NCBI RefSeq assembly: GCF_002813295.1
Contig: NZ_PHUE01000001.1
Span: forward strand, 372,001-436,000
Reading direction: 5' to 3'
DNA: 64,000 bases
Source: Flavobacterium sp. 5
Lineage (GTDB): Bacteria > Bacteroidota > Bacteroidia > Flavobacteriales > Flavobacteriaceae
Position numbers and translations under genes: made by a program. Shown in pieces: positions 27,213 to 37,121 of this stretch. The first letter of the stretch is position 1. Every line of letters begins with the position of its first letter. Below the pieces are notes generated by a model. It did not search any database. It saw nothing but the letters and a program-made list of their open reading frames with translations, and had not been told where the DNA came from.

Positions 27213-27614
27213 ATGAACATACAAATTAGAATTGTTTTAATTATTTTCCTTGCAAATTTCCTTACAAGTTGTGACCCTATTCACAATATTAAATTTATTA
27301 ATAAATCAAATTCTGAAGTAAAAATTAAAATAAATTTAGATTCAAAAAATGAAAACTATGATTTAGAACAAAATGCAATTGGAGATTCAATCGTTTTAAA
27401 TATAAAAAAAGATAGCGTAAAATATATAGAATTTGGAATTGGAGTTTGGGATGAAAAAGAAATTATTGAACTTACGAAATCAATGAAAAGTATTGAAGTT
27501 GAAACTAAAGATATTAAGACTATTTATAAATCTAAAAATGCAATGAATGAAATTTTAAATGATAACGTTAATGGAATAGTCTTGAAAAAAAACATTGAAA
27601 TAGAAATTAAATAA
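27213..27614 (+). CDS. small predicted lipoprotein
   Basis: 133 residues. Lipobox FLTSC with acylated Cys at residue 19. Short beta-rich mature domain (IKFINKSNSEVKIKINLDS). Cassette 27115-27750; 98-base leader without a clear promoter. Confidence 0.68.
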   Translation: MNIQIRIVLIIFLANFLTSCDPIHNIKFINKSNSEVKIKINLDSKNENYDLEQNAIGDSIVLNIKKDSVKYIEFGIGVWDEKEIIELTKSMKSIEVETKDIKTIYKSKNAMNEILNDNVNGIVLKKNIEIEIK

Positions 27615-27623
27615 AAACACAAC

Positions 27624-27756
27624 TGCTAACAGCCGTTACAAGAGATTTGGACATTTGGCTGAATTTAAATATGGTTTTGTACTTGAAAAATTTGTGCATA
27701 ATGGAAAAAACTCGCATCTTTAATCCCAAACCTCTTGTAGCGCCAAGACGTTGTGC
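27624..27756 (+). repeat. attC site, subfamily A
   Basis: R'' TGCTAAC, R' GTTGTGC. Confidence 0.9.
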
Positions 27757-27777
27757 GTCATTTAAAAAAACGGAACA

Positions 27778-28254
27778 TTGAAAATAAATATTGAAGTTTC
27801 AGAATTTATTCCTTTGAAGGATTTTGAATTAGGATGGAGATGGGAAAGAAATCATAATTCTGAAATTTCTGAATTGGAAAAAAGCCAAATTCAGCCCGTT
27901 TCTGAATCTGAATCCAAACGGTTAAATAAGATTATTAAATACTTCGAAATTGAACAGAACTTAATAGAAAAATATACTCAAACAGATTGGATAAGCGCAA
28001 ATGCAGAAAACAATTTGAAAGTAGAAAGATTTAGAAGTAAACTACAATTATTACTTGAACCTTGGAATGAAGAAATAATAGTAACTTGGAAAAACAATAT
28101 TACATTGAAAACTTCAAAATCAATTTTCTTAAAATATTGGACTGATTTTTTGTATCCAAGCTCAGATGACGTTACAATACTTTCCGAAGAAACTAATTGG
28201 ATAATCTTTTACCGACATTTTGAAGTTGCAAACATTTGGACTAAAAAAAAATAA
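27778..28254 (+). CDS. hypothetical protein
   Basis: 158 residues, TTG start at 27778, 27 bases after the cassette start. Soluble, acidic; the ending YPSSDDVTILSEETNWIIFYRHFEVANIW looks like the core of a small conserved domain whose name I cannot give. Could be an immunity-type protein. Cassette 27751-28377. Confidence 0.62.
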   Translation: MKINIEVSEFIPLKDFELGWRWERNHNSEISELEKSQIQPVSESESKRLNKIIKYFEIEQNLIEKYTQTDWISANAENNLKVERFRSKLQLLLEPWNEEIIVTWKNNITLKTSKSIFLKYWTDFLYPSSDDVTILSEETNWIIFYRHFEVANIWTKKK

Positions 28255-28260
28255 ACGAAC

Positions 28261-28383
28261 GCACAACAGCCGTTTGTCGTGATTGGGGTTTTAGTGGAAT
28301 CAACGTTATTATTCATATATTCGTTAAGCCGAAAATACTCGGCTTCGAAATCCCCAACCACGACAAGCGCCAAGACGTTATAT
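28261..28383 (+). repeat. attC site, subfamily B
   Basis: R'' GCACAAC, R' GTTATAT. Confidence 0.9.
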
Positions 28384-28907
28384 GATAGTTATGGTCGAAA
28401 ATACGCAGACGGAAATCATTAGAAAATACGCATTTCTTTGCGCAGAGAATTGAAAAGCGAGCGCCGAAAAATTTAAGATTTTTAAAGTTGATGTTTAACT
28501 GTGAAAACTTGAAAATTGAAATCTGCTAAAAGAAACGTGAAAGTTGGATTTTGACAATTGAAAACTGAAAATTGGAATGTGAAAAGCAGAAACGTGAAAG
28601 TCGGAATTGATAATTGAAACTTGAAAAGTTGAACGCAGAATTCACAAGCTGAAAAAGAAATTTAATAACCAAAATATTGAAAATTGCGAACTGAAAGTAG
28701 AAACGTGAAAGTTGGAATTTGCCAACAGAAGAGTGAAAAAGTTTACGGTTAAATTCGCATTTTCGACAAAAATAACCATCATATAACAGCCGTTACAAGA
28801 GATTTGGGCATTTGGCTGAATTTAAAGATAGTTTTGTACTTGTAAAATTTGTGCATAATGGAAAAAACTCGCATCTTTAATCCCAAACCTCTTGTAGCGC
28901 CAAGACG
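28378..28907 (+). repeat. gene-less repeat-rich cassette (530 bp)
   Basis: Start TTATATGATAGTTATGGTCG, end AACCATCATATAA. GTCGAAAATACGC near the start and CGCATTTTCGAC near the end form a subterminal inverted repeat. A close relative lies inverted at 49456-49861. Confidence 0.75.
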
Positions 28908-28913
28908 TTAGGA
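28781..28913 (+). repeat. attC site, subfamily A
   Basis: R'' ATATAAC, R' GTTAGGA. Confidence 0.9.
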
Positions 28914-29405
28914 GGCATTGCTCCGTTAACGATAAACAAACAGCTTTAATTCAGATATTTAGAAACTAAAATATTTAACTGACGCAGAAATTGAGAAGCC
29001 GAAAATCGAAATATAACTCGATGTTAAATTGTTGCGGAAAAGCAAAAGTTATTCACTTTTTGGACAATCGAAGTGGACTTTTATTGTCGATTTTTTTTGA
29101 GGTTTATTTGGAAATTATTGAAGTTTGATTTGCTGAAATTAATCGGAATGGACAATTGAAAGCTGGAAAAACTTTGTGTAATTAGAATCGACAATTGGAA
29201 GGCGGAAAAGCTTTGTGCAATTGGAATCGATAATTGGAATCGAGTTTCTGGCGTGCTTGTCGTTCGTGTCACAACGCCACCTAACAGCCGTTACACGAGA
29301 TTTGGGTATTTGGCTGAATTTGAAGATGGTTTTGTATTTGTAAAATTTGTGTATAATGGAAAAAATACGCATCTTTAATCCCAAACCTCGCGTAGCGCCA
29401 AGACG
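28908..29405 (+). repeat. gene-less cassette with hairpins and terminator, copy 3 of 3
   Basis: Copy of 8858-9355 with a few substitutions (CCGTTAAC for CCGTGAAC, TAGAAAC for TAGCAAC). No gene. Confidence 0.75.
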
Positions 29406-29411
29406 TTAGGC
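29279..29411 (+). repeat. attC site, subfamily A
   Basis: R'' ACCTAAC, R' GTTAGGC. Paired stem changes: left ACACGAG, right CTCGCGT. Confidence 0.9.
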
Positions 29412-29443
29412 GACACTTTGAAAAAAAACGAAAGAGACTCACA

Positions 29444-30370
29444 ATGCTAAATTGGTTTAAAAGATATAAATATTCTAATTATCGAGAAACTCTTCTCGAT
29501 GCTTTCCCTCAGAATTTAAGAGAAGACGTTGAAAATGTATTGGATATTTTACCATTTGATATAAATAGCATAAAACTTTGTGACGGAAAAATTCATAAAG
29601 TTTCAACCTTAATTCATTCTGATTTCGAAAATTTCCAACTCGATGGAGAAAATTTGAAAATACCAAATAGAGTTTATTTTAATGAACCTGAATTAGAAGA
29701 AGAAAACAAACTAACTGAAAAACAAAAAACTATTCTCAATTGTATTTATCTACGACACCACAACGGATATTTAAGACAAAATCGGTTGGAGAGAATAAAA
29801 ACTAACGAATATTGGATTACTCCTTTCATTTTCCAAATATTGGGAGAATACGTATTTGAAATATTAGAAGTAATAGACAAAGAACTTGATAATAATAAGT
29901 TAGATAATTATAAAAAATTTGCAATCGAAAACCCAAAATTTTTCCAAAAGACAGAAAGCCGAATAATAAGTTATTGGAACGAATATTATAGACGTCAATT
30001 TCCAAAGCTCAAGTCTTATATTGGCAGACTAATTTTAGACCAGATAAACGCAAAATCTATTGGTAAAAATCAAGACGAAATAATTGAAATAGGAATTGAC
30101 GATAATGAAAGATTATTTTTAAAACCGAAAAAGGAAAGTTTTTCATTAATTTACAGAACCGCAACAGAAATTAATTGGAATGAAAAAGAATTTTTCCTTT
30201 ATTCGCCAAAACCAAGAGAATGGAATTACTATGATTGGTTCTTACATATAATAAATATTGTCGAAAAGGAATGTAACTGCAAATTGATTCTAACAGATCG
30301 AACAATTTGGACAAATGTTCCTACTGAATTAAAGAAACAAATAATTCAAAAGAAAAAAGCGATCGCCTAA
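29444..30370 (+). CDS. hypothetical protein
   Basis: 308 residues, soluble. Helical N-terminal half with LTEKQKTILNCIYLRHHNGYLRQNRLERI, which may be a helix-turn-helix-like or scaffold region; C-terminal beta/alpha part ending in LILTDRTIWTNVPTELKKQIIQ. No family recognised. Its stop codon TAA lies inside the R'' box of its attC (CGCCTAAC), so the last residues are encoded by the recombination site. Cassette 29406-30491. Confidence 0.65.
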   Translation: MLNWFKRYKYSNYRETLLDAFPQNLREDVENVLDILPFDINSIKLCDGKIHKVSTLIHSDFENFQLDGENLKIPNRVYFNEPELEEENKLTEKQKTILNCIYLRHHNGYLRQNRLERIKTNEYWITPFIFQILGEYVFEILEVIDKELDNNKLDNYKKFAIENPKFFQKTESRIISYWNEYYRRQFPKLKSYIGRLILDQINAKSIGKNQDEIIEIGIDDNERLFLKPKKESFSLIYRTATEINWNEKEFFLYSPKPREWNYYDWFLHIINIVEKECNCKLILTDRTIWTNVPTELKKQIIQKKKAIA

Positions 30371-30497
30371 CAGCCGTTACAAGATACTTGGGGATTTGGC
30401 TGAAGTTGAAGATGGTTTTGTATTTGGAAAATTAGTGTTTAATGGAAAAAACTCGCATCTTTAACCCCAAGCATCTTGTAGCGCCAGGACGTTAGCA
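30365..30497 (+). repeat. attC site, subfamily A
   Basis: R'' GCCTAAC, R' GTTAGCA; stem ACAAGATACTTGGG/CCCCAAGCATCTTGT. Confidence 0.9.
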
Positions 30498-30532
30498 GTA
30501 AGCATAAAAAAAATCGTAAACCGAAAGTAAAA

Positions 30533-31114
30533 GTGATAAACAAAAAGTCAAATATTTGGGAAGAATTCGCAAAGGAAACTAACGGAAAATTTATTGAGGA
30601 ATTTTCTTGGCACTCGGCGAAAACTGAAATTGAATATAACGGTTTGAAAATTATTTTTGACAATTATACTTTATGGTCAGGGAAATTTAGCACGGAAATG
30701 ACAAGAATAATAGTTCCTTATAATTCTTTTGAGAATTTTAAGTTTGAAATTTGTCGAAGCGGAATTATACGAAATATTGAAAAACTATTTGGAGCGCAGG
30801 ATGTGAAAATTGGAAGAGAAGAATTTGACAAAAAGTTCATAATTAAAACCAATAATGAACATAAAATCAAAACAATACTTCAGAATAAGAAAATCAGAAA
30901 CTTAATAGAAATACAAAAAAATATAAATATTCAAATATCTGACGAAAAAGGAATTTGGGAAGGAAAACTTCCTGAAAACCAATTTGAATTGTGTTTTTAC
31001 GATGATGGAGAAATTAAAGATATTGAAAGGTTGAAATCTTTACTGAATCTAATCAAAGAATTTATTGACGAACTTACTGAATTAAAAATAATAAATAAAA
31101 AAGCCTACTGCTAA
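30533..31114 (+). CDS. hypothetical protein
   Basis: 193 residues from GTG 30533. Sequence reminiscent of DUF3137-type proteins (WEEFAKETNGKFIEE, later YDDGEIKDIERLKSLLNLIKEFIDEL) but the match is by eye only. Soluble. Stop codon again formed by the attC (TGCTAAC). Cassette 30492-31225. Confidence 0.55.
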   Translation: MINKKSNIWEEFAKETNGKFIEEFSWHSAKTEIEYNGLKIIFDNYTLWSGKFSTEMTRIIVPYNSFENFKFEICRSGIIRNIEKLFGAQDVKIGREEFDKKFIIKTNNEHKIKTILQNKKIRNLIEIQKNINIQISDEKGIWEGKLPENQFELCFYDDGEIKDIERLKSLLNLIKEFIDELTELKIINKKAYC

Positions 31115-31231
31115 CAGCCGTTTGTCGTGATTGGGGCTTTAGTGGAATTAACGTTTTTATTCAAATATTCGTTCAGCCGAAAATACTCGGCTTCGAAATC
31201 CCCAACCACGACAAGCGCCAGGACGTTAGTG
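31109..31231 (+). repeat. attC site, subfamily B
   Basis: R'' TGCTAAC, R' GTTAGTG; loop has TTCAAATATTCGTTCAGCCGA. Confidence 0.9.
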
Positions 31232-31265
31232 GTAATTTTAAAAAAACTGAATCTAATCACAAAAT

Positions 31266-32228
31266 ATGTTTCAAATATTTAACACTCTTACTGAGAATAT
31301 TAAAGATCGAGTTAAAAATCCATTCTTTGCGACCTTAATTGGAGTTTGGCTGGTAAGAAATTGGGAACTAGTTTATAGCATTTTTAACTTCGATAATGAT
31401 TGCCAACTTTTAGATAAAGTTAACTTCGTAAAAGATTTTTATAGGCCGAAAAATTTTTGGAATGAATTAGGAACAAACGTTGGAATTGCATTTGGGCTGA
31501 TGCTTATCGGTTATATGCTAATAATAATAACACGAATTATTGTTAATCAAGTAGAATATAAAATTATTCCTTTTCTTAATGACAAAGCTTCTAACGGATT
31601 AGCCGTAAAACAGACACTCTATGAACAAGTAAAGAAAGAAAGATTTGAATTACGTAATGATTTAGAAATTGTAAATAAAAAATTAATCGAAACCGAAGTT
31701 GCAAATACAAATTATAAAAATGAAAATGCAACTTTAAAAATCGATATTCTTTCAAAAGAAAATAATATTTTGTCATTAAAAAATGAGAATCAAAACATAA
31801 TTGGAGAAAGACAATTAGTAAGTGAGCAAAACCAAAAATTGTCATACGAAATTGACCGATATTCAAAAAGAAATGAAGAACTATTAGACAGACAAATTAT
31901 TTCTGAATTTCTAAATAGAAACAATTTGTCTGAGACAAAAAATATTGGAGTTCCAAAAATTATTGAAACATTCAAAGAACTAAGAGAACAAAACTTAGAA
32001 ACTGAATTTTTAACTGTCGCTGAATGTATTTATGGTACTAATCTCACTACTGGAATAGAGATGAGTCGTGCCGAAAAATACGTAGAAATGAATTTAATTG
32101 AAATACATAACGGATATAAAGATAAACGGAGTATTTCAAGTAAAGATATGGATTTGACATCTCAAGGTTATTCTATTTTTGCAAACAAAATTATACTTGA
32201 AAATGCATTAAAAAAAATCACTGAATAA
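31266..32228 (+). CDS. membrane-anchored coiled-coil protein
   Basis: 320 residues. Two spans in the first 100 residues (FFATLIGVWLVRNWELVYSIF and GIAFGLMLIGYMLIIITRII), then a long coiled coil at roughly 125-215 (heptads with L/I and E/K/N, e.g. LKNENQNIIGERQLVSEQ), then a 100-residue soluble C-terminal domain. The motif RVKNPFFATLIGVWLVRNW resembles membrane domains I associate with bacterial defence or stress proteins; this is uncertain. Cassette 31226-32364. Confidence 0.65.
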   Translation: MFQIFNTLTENIKDRVKNPFFATLIGVWLVRNWELVYSIFNFDNDCQLLDKVNFVKDFYRPKNFWNELGTNVGIAFGLMLIGYMLIIITRIIVNQVEYKIIPFLNDKASNGLAVKQTLYEQVKKERFELRNDLEIVNKKLIETEVANTNYKNENATLKIDILSKENNILSLKNENQNIIGERQLVSEQNQKLSYEIDRYSKRNEELLDRQIISEFLNRNNLSETKNIGVPKIIETFKELREQNLETEFLTVAECIYGTNLTTGIEMSRAEKYVEMNLIEIHNGYKDKRSISSKDMDLTSQGYSIFANKIILENALKKITE

Positions 32229-32237
32229 AAAAACTAC

Positions 32238-32370
32238 CACTAACAGCCGTTACAATATACTTAGGCATTTGGCTTAATTTAAAGATGGTTTTGTATTTGG
32301 AAAATTTGTGCATAATGGAAAAAACTCGCATCTTTAACCCCAAGCATCTTGTAGCGCCAGGACGTTATGT
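32238..32370 (+). repeat. attC site, subfamily A
   Basis: R'' CACTAAC, R' GTTATGT; left arm ACAATATACTTAGG. Confidence 0.9.
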
Positions 32371-32392
32371 GCAAGCTTAAAACAACACTCAT

Positions 32393-33535
32393 TTGAAAGA
32401 AGACGTAAAATATAAACTAGACCAAATAGCTAATGTTTGGAATGATTTCATTTGGGAATATGGCATCTGCAAAAAAACTATAAAATTCACATCTGACATA
32501 CAAACAAATTATTTTGGGGATATTTTAAGTTACTTCCAAGACACTTTTGACATTATATTTGACAATAGTGAATCTAAATCATATTCTGATAAATTTTCAA
32601 ACCAGATAAGTTTATTACAAAGTATTTATGTTCAGCAAGACTTTATAGAAGAATTATTAATTATTTTCAAATGTGGTATAGATAAAGGGGAATTAAAGAA
32701 AGACTCTAATTATTTCATAAATCGTGAAATAAGAAATGAATTAGTTGGCCATCCAATTAGAAAAAATAGAGGTCAATTTATTTCTTCTTGCCTATTTAGT
32801 TATGAAGGAAGAAGTGACAAAATTGCTTATCTAAGATATCATAAAGACAATAATTACGAATTTGAATCAATGGAATTTGAAATTTCAGACATTGTTTTAC
32901 GGCATAGGGACTTTTTGATAAAGTACTTTGATAAAATCTTGGATAAACTAAAACGTATTTTATCAAGTTTTGTAAAAGAATTAGAAAACTTGGAAGTTTT
33001 ACTAAATTCTAAAAGTTTTGAGGAACTCCTTAATATTCTGACTGTCTTTTATGAAACAATTTTTAAATATGATTTCATATATGACAAAGAATCTTTATTA
33101 AATATTTATTCACGAAAAGATGAACATAGAAGGTATCAAAATATTATTGATAATTTTTACAGAGATTTAAAAAGTTCGTTAAAAGAAAAAAAAGAATATG
33201 CAATTGAAGTTTTTGAACCAAATAAAATATTCGAAGAATTCGAAATTGAAAGACCTGAATTTGATATTAAAATAATAAAATTCATTGATGCTTCAACAAG
33301 AACCAAAACTGAAAAAACAGAAATACCTGTAACATATAATTACGAACTTGGAAAAATTGCAACAAAACGAAATATAATAGATTTCCGTCATTTTGGAGGT
33401 ACACTAAAACGAAAATGTGCGGAAAATCAAACAGTTCTTAATGAATTGGAGCATATGGAATTGAATATTGATGACGAAATTGAATATTTTTCAGCATTTA
33501 AATTAATTTGGAATGAACTAAATAACGACGATTAA
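32393..33535 (+). CDS. hypothetical protein
   Basis: 380 residues, TTG start 28 bases after the cassette start. Mostly helical and soluble, with a segment REIRNELVGHPIRKNRGQFISSCLFSY around residue 110-140; RNELVGHP resembles the RxxxxH arrangement of HEPN-like ribonucleases, a weak inference. Largest single-gene cassette in the forward part, 32365-33671. Unknown family. Confidence 0.62.
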   Translation: MKEDVKYKLDQIANVWNDFIWEYGICKKTIKFTSDIQTNYFGDILSYFQDTFDIIFDNSESKSYSDKFSNQISLLQSIYVQQDFIEELLIIFKCGIDKGELKKDSNYFINREIRNELVGHPIRKNRGQFISSCLFSYEGRSDKIAYLRYHKDNNYEFESMEFEISDIVLRHRDFLIKYFDKILDKLKRILSSFVKELENLEVLLNSKSFEELLNILTVFYETIFKYDFIYDKESLLNIYSRKDEHRRYQNIIDNFYRDLKSSLKEKKEYAIEVFEPNKIFEEFEIERPEFDIKIIKFIDASTRTKTEKTEIPVTYNYELGKIATKRNIIDFRHFGGTLKRKCAENQTVLNELEHMELNIDDEIEYFSAFKLIWNELNNDD

Positions 33536-33544
33536 AAAGCCAGC

Positions 33545-33677
33545 ACATAACAGCCGTTACAAGAGATTTGGGCATTTGGCTGAATTTAAAGATTGTTTTG
33601 TACTTGGAAAACTTGTGCATAATGGAAAAAACTCGCATCTTTAATCCCAAACCTCTTGTAGCGCCAGGACGTTACCA
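33545..33677 (+). repeat. attC site, subfamily A
   Basis: R'' ACATAAC, R' GTTACCA. Confidence 0.9.
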
Positions 33678-33814
33678 GCAAGCGCCGATTAGAACGAAAT
33701 TGGAACAGAAAAAGAGATAATAAAAACTTGAAAAATCAATCTTTTTTAAAGTAATTCACAAACATTTAAAGTATTTTTGACAGAGAAATTTACAGATAAA
33801 TAAATCTAAATTAT

Positions 33815-34372
33815 ATGAAAAATGTTGATAAAAATAGTTTAGAAAATGCCTATCGTTTGTTTGATTCAAATGATATTGATAAAATAGAAATTGGTACAAC
33901 CAAAGGTTTGAAACAAATTCATAACTATTTGTTTAGTGGATTATATGATTTTGCTGGAAAAGTGCGTACTCTAAATATATCAAAAGGTGGTTTTAGATTT
34001 GCCAACGCTTTATATCTAAACGAAATTTTAGTTAAAATTGAACAAATGCCTGAAACCAGTTTTGAAGAAATTATTGCTAAATATGTAGAAATGAATATTG
34101 CTCATCCTTTTATGGAAGGCAACGGAAGAACAATGCGTATTTGGTTGGATATGATTTTAAAAGCCAGACTTATAAAAATGGTTAATTGGCAATTAGTAGA
34201 TAAATCACTTTATTTACAAGCTATGGAAAGAAGTCCAATTAACGATTTGGAATTGAGAACTTTATTGCAAAGTAATTTAACCGAAGAAGTAAATAATAGA
34301 GAAGTTATTTTTAAAGGAATTGAGCAATCTTATTATTATGAAGGATATACGAAAGAGGACGATGATGAATAA
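33815..34372 (+). CDS. Fic/DOC family protein, copy 2
   Basis: Identical over 185 residues to the product of 9499-10056, within an identical 862-bp cassette (33672-34533), 24 kb away. HPFMEGNGR intact in both, so neither copy looks decayed. Confidence 0.9.
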   Translation: MKNVDKNSLENAYRLFDSNDIDKIEIGTTKGLKQIHNYLFSGLYDFAGKVRTLNISKGGFRFANALYLNEILVKIEQMPETSFEEIIAKYVEMNIAHPFMEGNGRTMRIWLDMILKARLIKMVNWQLVDKSLYLQAMERSPINDLELRTLLQSNLTEEVNNREVIFKGIEQSYYYEGYTKEDDDE

Positions 34373-34405
34373 TCCACTCACATACTCCATTTAAAAGATG
34401 CCAGC

Positions 34406-34539
34406 TGGTAACAGCCGTTACAAGAGATTTGGGCATTTGGCTGAATTTGAAGATAGTTTTGTACTTGGAAAATTTGTGTTTAATGGAAAAAATTACGCAT
34501 CTTTAATCCCAAACCTCTTGTAGCGCCAGGACGTTAGTG
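34406..34539 (+). repeat. attC site, subfamily A
   Basis: R'' TGGTAAC, R' GTTAGTG. Copy of 10090-10223. Confidence 0.9.
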
Positions 34540-34571
34540 GTAATTTTGCCGTAAAAACAGACAAAACCCTT

Positions 34572-34856
34572 ATGAATAAAGAGAATATTAAGAATGAATT
34601 AATATCAGAAGTTCAAAAACAATTGAATTTATCTGAAAATAAAATCGGAGGAAATTCAGGCTTGGGAAAAATTCAAGCAATGGCTGAACATATGGGAAAA
34701 GCTGATGATTTTAGTAAAAAAATTGTGGATTTATTAAATGAAATTTTAGTGAAGAACAATGTTGAATTTATAGATGAAAAAGAAAAAGATACTTTAATAG
34801 CATATCTAAAACCTACAATTACAGAATCAATTCAAAAATTCATTTTAAACGATTAA
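34572..34856 (+). CDS. small helical protein, first gene of a pair
   Basis: 94 residues, all-helical, acidic/basic alternating, with a Gly-rich kink (GGNSGLGKIQAMAEHMGKADDF). No signal peptide, no known family. Followed three bases later by a secreted protein gene, so the two form an operon in cassette 34534-35508. Confidence 0.62.
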   Translation: MNKENIKNELISEVQKQLNLSENKIGGNSGLGKIQAMAEHMGKADDFSKKIVDLLNEILVKNNVEFIDEKEKDTLIAYLKPTITESIQKFILND

Positions 34857-34859
34857 AAT

Positions 34860-35372
34860 ATGAAAAAAATAATATTTACATTTTTACTTTTGACTCTAAC
34901 ATCAATTTCATTTTCTCAAAACAAAACAAAAACTGTTGCTAAAGTAAATACAACTGCAACAACAAAACTAACTACAAAATGTACAGCCGAAATTAGTTGT
35001 AGCCAAAAATTTGGTGTTACTGTTTATGACCGAGAATATTTATTAACTGTTATTTTCGACAACAAAGAAATTAAATTTTCAACAAAAGAAAATCCGATTG
35101 ATAAAATTATGAATAGCTATGTTATTACTAAAAAAACTGAAAAATATGTCGTCGCTACAGACAAAGAAGGAAACTATTCTTTTTTCAACATAAAGAAAAA
35201 GCAATTTTATAATATTGATTATTATATGAATAGGTATTTAACAGCAGGTTACGGAACAGAGACAACTGAAATACAAAAAAGTACTGAAAAAATGATGGAA
35301 TCATTAAAAAGCGGAAGTACACAAAAAGACGTAATACAAGATTTGATTAAGCAAGCCGAATACGATTTCTAA
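34860..35372 (+). CDS. secreted protein, second gene of the pair
   Basis: 170 residues with a cleavable signal peptide (KKIIFTFLLLTLTSISFSQ, cut near residue 20). Mature part short and beta-rich, two Cys (KCTAEISCSQKFG) that may form a disulfide. Unknown family. Confidence 0.65.
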   Translation: MKKIIFTFLLLTLTSISFSQNKTKTVAKVNTTATTKLTTKCTAEISCSQKFGVTVYDREYLLTVIFDNKEIKFSTKENPIDKIMNSYVITKKTEKYVVATDKEGNYSFFNIKKKQFYNIDYYMNRYLTAGYGTETTEIQKSTEKMMESLKSGSTQKDVIQDLIKQAEYDF

Positions 35373-35381
35373 AAAAACTAC

Positions 35382-35514
35382 CACTAACAGCCGTTACAGG
35401 ATACTTGGGCATTTGGCAGAATTTAATGATGGTTTTGTATTTGGAAAATTTGTGCATAATGGAAAAAACGCGCATCTTTAACCCCAAGCATCCTGTAGCG
35501 CCAGGACGTTACTG
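35382..35514 (+). repeat. attC site, subfamily A
   Basis: R'' CACTAAC, R' GTTACTG. Compensated stem: ACAGGATACTTGGG against CCCCAAGCATCCTGT, where the standard pair is ACAAGAG/CTCTTGT. Confidence 0.9.
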
Positions 35515-35569
35515 GATAGTTGTCGCAGAATCAAGAATATTTGCTGTAAAAAAAGATAAATTTTAGAAA

Positions 35570-36254
35570 TGAAAAGTAAGATAGTAATTTTAATTTTGAT
35601 GTTTTCAACTTGTATTTATTCACAAGAATTAAAAAAAACAATTGGGCTATAAAAATTAACACTTTACAATTAGTTGATAATTTTTCATTTCCAACTTTAC
35701 AATTATCAGCTGAAAGAAAATTAAACTCATATTTAAGTTTGAATATTGAAGCTGGTTATCAAATTTACGATAACTCTACATCGGCTGATACAATATTTTT
35801 AAAGCAAAAAGGTTTTAAAACCAATATTGAAGGAAGAATTTATCTCCAAAAACTCCTTGCCTCGAGAGTTAAATCTAATAGAAGTGAATTATACGTTGGA
35901 CTTCAATTGTTTTACAGAGAAAACCAAACAACGAACACATTAACTTATGTTTCGAGTGACCCAACAAATAATAACACGTATGAAGATGATTTTGGAGTAA
36001 AGAAAAGAGCTAAAGGAATTAATTTAACTTTCGGAAACCAAATTTCAATTACAAAGAAAGTTCTTTTGGAGCCATTTATAGTACTTGGTTATATGAATAA
36101 AAAAGTAATCAATACCAATATGCAATATGATGAAAATAAACATTCAACTGATTTAAATGATGGAGTACCAATACTAGTTGGCAAAGATTTAGAAAGTAGT
36201 TCAGGAAATATGATTAATTTTGGATTTGGATTTAGAGTGGGATACAGATTTTAA
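35570..36254 (+). pseudogene. frameshifted outer-membrane beta-barrel protein
   Basis: ATG 35570 opens a signal peptide (KSKIVILILMFSTCIYSQE) that ends after about 24 codons at a stop. The mature barrel (about 200 residues, alternating beta strands, C-terminal GFGFRVGYRF with final Phe) continues in the next frame from 35610. The shift sits in a run of eight A (35631-35638); seven A would restore one frame. Either a disabled gene, polymerase slippage on A8, or a sequencing error. Confidence 0.65.
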
Positions 36255-36269
36255 ATATATAAAACCAGC

Positions 36270-36365
36270 ACACAACAGCTAGTTCAACGGATTTGGATGA
36301 GTTGGTAAATCCGAAGAATGGGCTTGATTTAGTCCCAAACCTGCTGTAGTAGCGGAACGTTATGC
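36270..36365 (+). repeat. attC-like site, subfamily D
   Basis: Only 96 bp. R'' CACACAAC-type, R' GTTATGC; arms GCTAGTTCAACGGATTTGG and CCAAACCTGCTGTAGTAGC pair imperfectly. The boxes match neither the cassette start before it nor the end after it, so it lies inside a composite cassette. Confidence 0.65.
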
Positions 36366-36606
36366 CGAAATTACGCAGATAAAAACAATTTGAAAATTGA
36401 AATGTGAAAGCTGGAATGTGCCAACAGAAACTTAAAAAGTTTGCGGTTAAATTCATAATTTCGGCAAAAAACAACCATCCAGTAACAGCCGTTACAAGAG
36501 ATTTGGGCATTTGGCTGAATTTAAAAATGGTTTTGTACTTGGAAAATTTGTGCATAATGGAAAAAATACGCATCTTTAATCCCAAACCTCTTGTAGCGCC
36601 AGGACG
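36360..36606 (+). repeat. short repeat-rich segment
   Basis: Remnant of the gene-less family (ATGCCGAAATTACGCAGATA start; GTTTGCGGTTAAATTCATAA end) with only two or three units. Its end CATCCAGTAAC pairs with the start of the barrel cassette (35509), so 35509-36606 behaves as one cassette. No gene. Confidence 0.6.
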
Positions 36607-36612
36607 TTACTG
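36480..36612 (+). repeat. attC site, subfamily A
   Basis: R'' CAGTAAC, R' GTTACTG. Confidence 0.9.
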
Positions 36613-37066
36613 GCAAGTTGCGCCGAAAATACGCAGATGAAAACAATTTGAAAATATGAATTTGTTTACGCAGAAAACTTCAAAGCAGAAGCGTGAAAAT
36701 TGGAATCTAAAAAGCAGAAACTTGAAAATTGAAGTTTGCCAACAGAAGCGTGAAAATTGGAATCTGAAAAGCAGAAACGTGAAAGTTGGAATCTGAAAAA
36801 CAAACCAACAAAACTGAAAATTCAAAAAGAAATATATCGAAAATTACAAACCGAAAAGCAGAAACGTGAAAGTTGGAATTTGTCAATTGAAGCGTAAAAA
36901 GTTTACGGTTAAATTCGTATTTTCGACAAAACAACCAGCCTGTAACAGCCGTTTGGCGAGATTGGGGTTTTAGGCTTAATTTGAAGTTGGTTTTGTATTT
37001 GGAAAATTTGTGCATAATGGAAAAATTACGCATCTTTATTCCCCAACCTCGCCAAGCGCCAAGACG
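36607..37066 (+). repeat. gene-less repeat-rich cassette (460 bp)
   Basis: Start TTACTGGCAAGTTGCGCCGA, end CAACCAGCCTGTAA (one mismatch between the ends). About eight units such as AGCAGAAACGTGAAAGTTGG. Open frames on the other strand are repeat artefacts. Confidence 0.75.
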
Positions 37067-37072
37067 TTGTAG
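36940..37072 (+). repeat. attC site, subfamily C
   Basis: R'' CTGTAAC, R' GTTGTAG; second example of the GTTTGGCGAG stem. Confidence 0.88.
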
Positions 37073-37121
37073 GCAATTTTAGCGCACCGACGTAAAAATC
37101 ACAAAATGAAATTTAATTAAA

